A stretch of DNA of 36,425 bases from Desulfovibrio sp. GTDB taxonomy: Bacteria > Desulfobacterota > Desulfovibrionia > Desulfovibrionales > Desulfovibrionaceae. This document shows, one piece after another, positions 20,171 to 26,158 of the stretch; positions within the stretch are counted from its first letter, which is position 1; the number at the start of each line of letters is the position of its first letter. Below the pieces are notes generated by a model. The model did no database searches, was not told where the DNA came from, and worked only from the letters and a program-made list of their open reading frames with translations. The stretch covers positions 1-36,425 of the forward strand of contig JAFQNG010000011.1 in assembly GCA_017396005.1 (NCBI GenBank). The letters are read 5' to 3'. Both the position numbers and the translations under genes were made by a program.

Positions 20171-20200
20171 GGGCACCCCACACGATGTGCAGCGGTGCCC
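20171..20200 (-). terminator. Hairpin after the EPSPS-like gene
   Basis: A GGGCACC/GGTGCCC stem (20171-20177 with 20194-20200) has an inner CAC/GTG pairing. The minus-strand sequence beyond it is only pyrimidine-rich (TTCTCTCTGT), so termination would be weak. Confidence 0.4.
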
Positions 20201-20209
20201 TGCCCCATA

Positions 20210-21898
20210 TCAGTATTCTTCGTCCGACATTTCTGGGGGAACGGCGATGGCATTGGTTCTGATGCGCCGTCGTACTGGTGCAGGTGCCTGATCAGGCTGT
20301 GGACGTTTCAGCGCAGGCTCGGGCAAACTATTGTAGAGTGCCCAGAATGCCGGATAAAGACCCATCATAATACCCGGGTTGCCCAGCTTAAAGCCTGTAC
20401 TACGTGCATCACGGGCACAGGCAGCCAAGGCCAGGGCCAGAGCCCAGGCAGGGGATGGCGCATTCCAGACATTGTTTGCTGACTGCGATGCTTTATGCAA
20501 AAGGCCATTTTCATCCCGCTCAAGCCCGCATGCCAGCAAAAAGCCGTCTATTTGTCCCATATCAGCATCTGCAATCGTTTCAGATGGGATACGTGCCTCA
20601 CCGCTCCGCAAGCACACAGCCGCAGCCAGCGCAAGGCCAAACGGCAGCCATTCAGGGGCAAGAGGAGTCGGCAGTACAAAAGTATCAGCTGCCAGTGGAG
20701 AAGCGATGGCGGCGGTCACATGATCAGCACTCATGCTCATCTTGAGACCGAGAGAGCGAAGCATCGCCAGGGGCTGATCATCATTCCTGTTCTGTGACCA
20801 GCCTCCTTCAAGACGTACTTCGCCGGCAAGGAGCAGCGGCAAAGCCAGCAGTGGCGCAGCAAGAGAGGCATCCATGGGCAGGGATGGCTTTTCCGGCACA
20901 CTGACCGACCCGGGAATGACATGTACGCAAAAGTCTTTTTCTGTCACATCGGCCCTGACAGCCTGTAGAAGTGGCAGAACCCTGTCCATAATATCCTGGC
21001 GTTGCGGATGTGCAGAGAGATCAATGCGCAGTGACTTCTCATAGAAAGGAGCAGACAGCAGTATGCCTTCGGCCAGTTCTGCGGGTACATCTGCTGGAAT
21101 GCTTATGCTGCCGGGCAGAATACCTGAGCTTTCCAGGCGTACGGGCAGACCGTCACTTCTGGGCACCACATGGGTAAGCCTGGCCCCCATCTGAGGGAGA
21201 AAACGCCGCACGGCTGAGAAATCTGCAAGCTTGAGCGAACTGCCCCCCGTAAACTTCGCACGCGAAGGACCACCTAAATAATAGCCCAGCAAAAGAAAGA
21301 AGTTCCATGAGCTGTCGCCCACATGCAAAACTTTGTCTGGCCGCTCTACTGGCCGTGCAGCTCTGACGGTAACGCCCTGTGCTTCGCGTGTCAGCGCAGA
21401 ACCCATCTGGGCAAGAGCTTTGACACAGTCAACTATGGCGTCATTGAGCAGACATGGTTCAAGCCGTAGGGGCTGGCCAGACGATGCTGCAATCATGAGC
21501 CAGGCCCGACTGATGCGGCATGCCTGAGGAGCAGGGGCAGACAACAGAACAGGCCTGTGTGGCGGCGCAAGGTTGAAAGCCGTGCGCATGGCCTCGGCCG
21601 CATCAGCCTCCTGCCCTTCAGCGATGGGCGCTGCAGGGCGTGGCATGAATTCCACTTCCTGCATCAGTGAAAAAAAACGTCCCGAAAGACGGGGGTCGCT
21701 ACTGACGCGTGAGGAGGCAGCCTCCCAGGCCTGACGCAGAATTTTCTCCTCACCCGGTTCAAGATGGCCTTTACCACTGCGCATGCGTTCAAGCAGATTA
21801 TGACGGCGCAGCAGAAGGCGCAGGATGTCGCGGTCAATGTCTATGACCACCTCACGCAAAGGACGACGCGGGCGGTTGTCGCTTTTGTGTTCGCTCAT
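20210..21898 (-). CDS. Chorismate-mutase-like domain fused to a degenerate EPSP-synthase-like domain
   Basis: The 562-aa protein starts with a helical AroQ-like chorismate mutase region (about residues 12-85; LREVVIDIDRDILRLL, then GKGH). The rest (about 105-530) follows the EPSP synthase (AroA) fold in order. By-eye alignment with E. coli AroA shows almost every substrate-binding residue replaced. The SKS motif becomes QAC with only the Arg27 equivalent kept; NAGT becomes DSSW; the Arg124 position becomes Ser; the SSQ motif becomes PAE; the KETDR segment becomes IADAD; the Lys411 region has no Lys. The tail (about 530-562) is Pro/Arg-rich. The ATG at 21898 is chosen because GAGG sits 7 nt upstream; an ATG 6 bp earlier is too close. 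EPSPS activity is doubtful, and a regulatory or partner role is possible. Confidence 0.72.
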   Translation of the reverse strand: MSEHKSDNRPRRPLREVVIDIDRDILRLLLRRHNLLERMRSGKGHLEPGEEKILRQAWEAASSRVSSDPRLSGRFFSLMQEVEFMPRPAAPIAEGQEADAAEAMRTAFNLAPPHRPVLLSAPAPQACRISRAWLMIAASSGQPLRLEPCLLNDAIVDCVKALAQMGSALTREAQGVTVRAARPVERPDKVLHVGDSSWNFFLLLGYYLGGPSRAKFTGGSSLKLADFSAVRRFLPQMGARLTHVVPRSDGLPVRLESSGILPGSISIPADVPAELAEGILLSAPFYEKSLRIDLSAHPQRQDIMDRVLPLLQAVRADVTEKDFCVHVIPGSVSVPEKPSLPMDASLAAPLLALPLLLAGEVRLEGGWSQNRNDDQPLAMLRSLGLKMSMSADHVTAAIASPLAADTFVLPTPLAPEWLPFGLALAAAVCLRSGEARIPSETIADADMGQIDGFLLACGLERDENGLLHKASQSANNVWNAPSPAWALALALAACARDARSTGFKLGNPGIMMGLYPAFWALYNSLPEPALKRPQPDQAPAPVRRRIRTNAIAVPPEMSDEEY

Positions 21899-22091
21899 GC
21901 TCATTCCTCAAAAAAAGTGTGTAAGGCAGATATCTCGAAACAGCCCAGGGCGCAAGCCAAAGACAGTGGCTCAACTGCTCTCTCGCACATTAAAGTAGTG
22001 AAAAGGAAGAAATATTTTTATTAAAAGCAATATAACATATTGATTTTATTTATTTTTTATAGAATTTTCAAAAAAGCTTGACGGCTTTTTT

Positions 22092-22120
22092 TTATAAAGG
22101 GGCTTGACGCGGGGGATAAT
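22092..22120 (+). promoter_or_regulatory. Candidate apsBA-qmo promoter
   Basis: TTATAA (22092-22097, 4 of 6), a 17-bp spacer and GATAAT (22115-22120, 5 of 6) would start transcription near 22127, giving a leader of about 92 nt. An alternative is -35 TTGACG at 22104 with a poor -10 at 22127. Confidence 0.45.
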
Positions 22121-22123
22121 AGC

Positions 22124-22133
22124 TTGTTAACAA
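22124..22133. promoter_or_regulatory. Palindrome TTGTTAACAA at predicted start site
   Basis: A perfect 10-bp palindrome overlaps the predicted apsB transcription start. Its halves look like half-sites of Rex-type redox repressors, which normally have a 4-bp spacer that is missing here, so assignment to Rex is speculative. Confidence 0.3.
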
Positions 22134-22164
22134 AAACACAAGCCACCCCCCTGTGTTCTTTTGT
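22130..22164 (+). other. Hairpin in the apsB leader RNA
   Basis: ACAAAA and ACACA on the left (22130-22140) pair with TGTGT and TTTTGT on the right (22152-22164), with a 2-nt bulge and a C-rich loop. At the 5' end of the leader it could stabilise a highly expressed mRNA. Confidence 0.4.
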
Positions 22165-22218
22165 TGTACCCATTTGGAGGGCTGGCAAAATTTTAACTTT
22201 TTAAGTTGGAGGATACGT

Positions 22219-22707
22219 ATGCCGACGTATGTCGATCCGTCCAAATGCGACGGCTGCAAGGGTGGCGAAAAGACGGCCTGCATGTACATTTGCCCCAACG
22301 ACCTGATGATCCTCGACCCCGAGGAAATGAGGGCCTATAACCAGGAACCCGACGCTTGCTGGGAATGCTATTCCTGCGTGAAAATCTGCCCGCAGGGCGC
22401 CATCACGGCTCGCCCCTATGCAGACTTCGCGCCCATGGGCGGCACCTGTATCCCCATGCGTTCGGCCGACTCCATCATGTGGACCGTCAAGTTCCGCAAC
22501 GGCAATGTGAAACGCTTCAAGTTCCCCATTCGCACCACGCCTGAAGGTTCCATCAAGCCCTACGAAGGCAAGCCCGAAGGCGCCAACCTGGACGATGAAC
22601 TGCTGTTCACCGAACAGGCCCTGGCCGCTCCCAAGGAAGTCCTGGGCAAGAAGTTCGACGTGACCGAAGCCGACAAGTTTGCCAGCTTCATGGAACTCGG
22701 GCGTTAA
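22219..22707 (+). CDS. apsB: Adenylylsulfate (APS) reductase beta subunit
   Basis: ApsB (AprB) is the electron-transfer subunit of dissimilatory APS reductase, passing electrons through two 4Fe-4S clusters to the FAD of ApsA in the cytoplasm. The 162-aa product has cluster cysteines at 10, 13, 21 and 25 and at 47, 50, 53 and 57, followed by the C-terminal extension (about 75-162) that wraps around the alpha subunit in known structures. The ATG at 22219 has GGAGGA 5 nt upstream; the open frame reaches a GTG at 22153, but that part lies in the leader. It is the first gene of apsBA-qmoABCD, 37 bp before apsA, with strongly biased codon use typical of abundant proteins. Also named aprB. Confidence 0.97.
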   Translation: MPTYVDPSKCDGCKGGEKTACMYICPNDLMILDPEEMRAYNQEPDACWECYSCVKICPQGAITARPYADFAPMGGTCIPMRSADSIMWTVKFRNGNVKRFKFPIRTTPEGSIKPYEGKPEGANLDDELLFTEQALAAPKEVLGKKFDVTEADKFASFMELGR

Positions 22708-22744
22708 GCCGCGTCAACCGCTAGTGCGATAAGGAGAAACCATT

Positions 22745-24733
22745 ATGCCGATGATTCCCGTGAAGGAAGTGAACAAGGGCGTAGCCATCAGCGAACCCGA
22801 AGTGAAAGAACATGCGGTTGACCTGCTCATCGTGGGCGGCGGCATGGGCTCTTGCGGCGCGGCCTATGAAGCGGTGCGCTGGGGTGACAAACAGGGCCTG
22901 AAAATCCTGCTCTGCGACAAGGCTGCTCTGGAACGTTCCGGTGCCGTTGCTCAGGGTCTTTCCGCCATCAACACCTATCTTGGTGAAAACATTCCTGATG
23001 ACTATGTGCGCATGGTCCGTACCGACCTCATGGGTCTGGTGCGCGAAGACCTGATCTTCGACGTGGGCCGCCACGTTGACGACAGCGTGCATCTGTTTGA
23101 AGAATGGGGCCTGCCCTGCTGGATCAAGGGTGACGACGGCCACAACATGAACGGCGCTGACGCCAAGGCCGCTGGCAAGAGCCTGCGCAATGGCGATGCC
23201 CCCGTGCGTTCCGGCCGCTGGCAGATCATGATCAACGGTGAATCCTACAAGTGCATCGTGGCCGAAGCTGCCAAGAATGCCCTGGGTGAAGACCGCATCA
23301 TGGAACGCATCTTCATCGTGAAGCTGCTCCTTGACAAGAATACCCCCAACCGCATCGCCGGTGCCGTGGGCTTCAACCTGCGCGCCAACGAAGTACACAT
23401 CTTCAAAGCCAACGCCATTCTGGTTGCCTGCGGCGGCGCGGTGAACGTGTACCGTCCCCGCTCCACCGGTGAAGGCATGGGCCGCGCCTGGTATCCCGTA
23501 TGGAACGCCGGTTCCACCTATACCATGTGTGCCCAGGTCGGCGCTGAAATGACCATGATGGAAAACCGCTTCGTCCCCGCCCGCTTCAAGGACGGTTACG
23601 GCCCGGTGGGCGCCTGGTTCCTGCTCTTCAAGGCCAAGGCCACCAACTGCAAGGGCGAAGACTATTGCGCCACCAACAAGGCCATGCTCAAGCCGTACGA
23701 AGATCGTGGTTATGCCAAGGGCCACATCATTCCCACCTGCTTGCGCAACCATATGATGCTTCGCGAAATGCGCGAAGGCCGCGGCCCCATCTACATGGAC
23801 ACCAAGACCGCCCTGCTGACCACCTTCGCCACCCTGAACGAAGAACAGCAGAAAGACCTTGAGTCCGAAGCTTGGGAAGACTTCCTCGACATGTGCGTTG
23901 GTCAGGCCAACCTCTGGGCTGCCACCAACACCGCTCCCGAAGAACGCGGCTCCGAAATCATGCCCACCGAACCCTATCTGCTGGGCTCCCACTCCGGCTG
24001 CTGCGGCATCTGGGTGTCCGGTCCCGACGAAGCCTGGGTTCCCGAAGATTACAAGGTCAAAGCTTCCAACGGCAAGGTCTACAACCGCATGACCACCGTT
24101 GAAGGCCTCTTCACCTGCGCTGACGGCGTGGGCGCTTCCGGCCACAAGTTCTCCTCCGGTTCCCATGCTGAAGGCCGTATCGCCGGCAAGCAGATGGTGC
24201 GCTGGTGCGTGGACCACAAGGACTTCGCTCCTGAGTTCAAGGAAACCGCCGACGAACTGAAGCAGCTGCTGTATCGTCCTTACTACAACTTCCTGGCTGG
24301 CAAGGACGCCTCCACTGACCCCGTGGTGAACCCCAACTACATCACGCCCAAGAACTTCATGATGCGTCTCGTGAAGTGCACCGACGAATACGGCGGCGGC
24401 GTGGGTACCTACTACACCACCTCCAAGGCCCTGCTCGACACCGGTTTCCACCTGCTGGGCATGATGGAAGAAGACTCCCTGAAGCTGGCTGCCCGTGACC
24501 TGCACGAACTGCTGCGCTGCTGGGAAAACTACCATCGTCTGTGGACGGTGCGTCTGCACATGCAGCACATCGCCTTCCGTGAAGAATCCCGCTATCCCGG
24601 CTTCTACTATCGTGCAGACTTCATGGGTCTGGACGACAGCAAGTGGAAGTGCTTCGTGAACTCCAAGTACGATCCCGCCACCGGCGAGACCAAGGTCTTC
24701 AAGAAGCCCTACCACCAGATCATCCCCGACTAG
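22745..24733 (+). CDS. apsA: Adenylylsulfate (APS) reductase alpha subunit
   Basis: ApsA (AprA) is the catalytic FAD subunit that reduces APS to sulfite and AMP, the second step of dissimilatory sulfate reduction. The 662-aa protein has the expected family size, an N-terminal FAD-binding LLIVGGGMGSCGAA motif (about 27-42), a GRHVDDSVHLFEEWGLP segment and a fumarate-reductase-like fold with the C-terminal helical domain. GGAG lies about 8 nt before the ATG. Codon use is extremely biased (AAG, GAA, CTG, C-ending codons), so the reverse strand also shows a long but false open frame. A GC-rich hairpin follows the stop codon, before qmoA. Also named aprA. Confidence 0.98.
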   Translation: MPMIPVKEVNKGVAISEPEVKEHAVDLLIVGGGMGSCGAAYEAVRWGDKQGLKILLCDKAALERSGAVAQGLSAINTYLGENIPDDYVRMVRTDLMGLVREDLIFDVGRHVDDSVHLFEEWGLPCWIKGDDGHNMNGADAKAAGKSLRNGDAPVRSGRWQIMINGESYKCIVAEAAKNALGEDRIMERIFIVKLLLDKNTPNRIAGAVGFNLRANEVHIFKANAILVACGGAVNVYRPRSTGEGMGRAWYPVWNAGSTYTMCAQVGAEMTMMENRFVPARFKDGYGPVGAWFLLFKAKATNCKGEDYCATNKAMLKPYEDRGYAKGHIIPTCLRNHMMLREMREGRGPIYMDTKTALLTTFATLNEEQQKDLESEAWEDFLDMCVGQANLWAATNTAPEERGSEIMPTEPYLLGSHSGCCGIWVSGPDEAWVPEDYKVKASNGKVYNRMTTVEGLFTCADGVGASGHKFSSGSHAEGRIAGKQMVRWCVDHKDFAPEFKETADELKQLLYRPYYNFLAGKDASTDPVVNPNYITPKNFMMRLVKCTDEYGGGVGTYYTTSKALLDTGFHLLGMMEEDSLKLAARDLHELLRCWENYHRLWTVRLHMQHIAFREESRYPGFYYRADFMGLDDSKWKCFVNSKYDPATGETKVFKKPYHQIIPD

Positions 24734-24752
24734 TCGGCGGAATTGACAAAAG

Positions 24753-24776
24753 GGGGGCGGCCTCAGGGCCGCCCCC
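24753..24776 (+). other. Strong GC hairpin between apsA and qmoA
   Basis: A 10-bp stem of only G and C (24753-24762 with 24767-24776) has a 4-nt loop. No T-run follows. It probably protects the apsBA mRNA 3' end or reduces read-through into qmo, rather than acting as a full terminator. Confidence 0.6.
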
Positions 24777-24917
24777 ACAGTCGATGGCCATACGGCGTCA
24801 GCGCCGTGCAGGCCGGTCGTCAGTTCAGGGCGGGGCTTGTGTTCCGCCCTTTATTTTCCTGCGGCGAAGGGAGCAGACTCCATAGCCGCAATGCATCAAC
24901 GCAGGAGGATATCAAGG

Positions 24918-26153
24918 ATGTCCAATGCCATTCTCGTCGTGGGCGGCGGCTTTGCAGGCCTTACTGCCGCCATTGAAGCGGCGGAACTGGGCCACGATGT
25001 CTATATCGTCGAAAAAACGCCCTGGCTCGGCGGGCGCGTAGCCCAGCTCAATAAATATTTCCCTAAACTCTGTCCCCCCTCCTGCGGCTTGGAAATACAG
25101 TTCCAGCGCATCAGGAAGAACCCGCGCATCAAATGCCTGACCATGGCAGAGGTGACGGGCCTTTCGGGCAGCAAGGGCGACTACACTGTCACGGTGCGCC
25201 TGGCGCCACGCGGCACAGCAGCCCACAATGTGGATTTCAGCCTCCTGGCCTCCTCTCTTGAAGGTGAGACCCCAAGCGAGTTCGAGCTGGGGCTGAGCGG
25301 GCGCAAGGCGCTCTACAAGTCCATGCCCTTTGCCTATCCGGCCCGCTATGTGCTTGACCCCTCCACCCTGTCCAAGTCCGATGCGGCTCGCGTGGCCGGT
25401 AACAAGTTCCTCAGCCTTGATGAGAAGGAACGCGAAATCGAGCTCAAGGTAGGGGCCATTGTTGTGGCTACCGGCTGGAAGCCCTATGACGTTACCCGTC
25501 TTGAAAATCTCGGTGCCGGCAGTGTGAAGAACTGTGTCTCCAACATGCAGCTCGAACGCCTTGCCTCACCCTTCGGCCCCACAGGCGGACGCATTGTGCG
25601 CCCCAGCGACAGGCGCGCGCCCACCAACGTGGCCTTCGTGCAGTGCGCAGGCTCGCGTGACCAGAACCATCTCAACTACTGCTCCTATATCTGCTGTATG
25701 GCTTCGCTCAAGCAGAGTCTCTATATTGCCGAGCAGTACCCCGAGACACATGTCACCATCTACTACATCGACCTGCGTGCCCCTGGCCGCTATGTCAATG
25801 TGCTTGACAAGGTAAAGGCCCTGCCCAACGTCAGCCTGGTCAAGGGCAAGGTTGCCAACGCCGTACAGGCCGAAGGCGATCGCGTCCGTCTCACGGTTGA
25901 AGATGCCGTGCGCGGCGAAAAGCTCACTCTGGATTATGACCTCGTTGTGCTGGCCACGGGCATGCAGCCGTCGCTGGCTGGCGACAAGCTGCCCCTGCCC
26001 TTGCCGCTGGATGAGGAAGGCTTCATCGCTGGTGGCGAAGAAGCCGGCATCTTTGCTGCCGGTTGCGCATACATGCCTCTGGACGTGACGCGCACGGCGC
26101 AGTCCGGCACAGCTGCCGCCCTGAAGGCGGTGCAAACGGTGAAAGGGAGGTAG
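24918..26153 (+). CDS. qmoA: QmoA, flavoprotein subunit of quinone-interacting membrane-bound oxidoreductase
   Basis: QmoA is a soluble HdrA-related flavoprotein of the Qmo complex, which links menaquinol oxidation to APS reductase. The 411-aa protein has an N-terminal FAD motif (VGGGFAGLTAA, about 7-17), a CPPSCG segment shortly after residue 50, a second GAIVVATGW segment, the HdrA-type FVQCAGSRD motif with a later CSYICC, and a C-terminal GIFAAGCAYMP segment with the final FAD contact. The ATG at 24918 follows GGAGG 11 nt upstream; the frame starts earlier at 24837, but that part is the intergenic leader. It is 184 bp after apsA and 5 bp before qmoB. Confidence 0.95.
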   Translation: MSNAILVVGGGFAGLTAAIEAAELGHDVYIVEKTPWLGGRVAQLNKYFPKLCPPSCGLEIQFQRIRKNPRIKCLTMAEVTGLSGSKGDYTVTVRLAPRGTAAHNVDFSLLASSLEGETPSEFELGLSGRKALYKSMPFAYPARYVLDPSTLSKSDAARVAGNKFLSLDEKEREIELKVGAIVVATGWKPYDVTRLENLGAGSVKNCVSNMQLERLASPFGPTGGRIVRPSDRRAPTNVAFVQCAGSRDQNHLNYCSYICCMASLKQSLYIAEQYPETHVTIYYIDLRAPGRYVNVLDKVKALPNVSLVKGKVANAVQAEGDRVRLTVEDAVRGEKLTLDYDLVVLATGMQPSLAGDKLPLPLPLDEEGFIAGGEEAGIFAAGCAYMPLDVTRTAQSGTAAALKAVQTVKGR

Positions 26154-26158
26154 GCGGC

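Larger units (their letters stand above)
21899..22218. promoter_or_regulatory. Divergent intergenic region upstream of apsB
   Basis: This 320-bp gap separates the EPSPS-like gene (minus) from apsB (plus). About 22000-22100 is very AT-rich (runs of TTTATT and T8) and could act as an UP element. It holds two TTGACG direct repeats (22078-22083 and 22104-22109, 26 bp apart), an AAAAAAGC/GCTTTTTT inverted repeat around the first, a candidate promoter, a TTGTTAACAA palindrome and a leader hairpin. The apsB ribosome site GGAGGA is at 22208-22213. No gene is visible inside. Confidence 0.6.

Noticed and set aside
22153-22218. 22-codon extension of apsB from a GTG
   Set aside because: It lies in the leader hairpin and the GGAGGA-ATG at 22219 starts exactly where known ApsB proteins start.
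22721-24778. 685-codon minus-strand open frame opposite apsA
   Set aside because: It is the complement of a strongly codon-biased real gene. It is Gly/His/Val-rich with no recognisable domain or good ribosome site.
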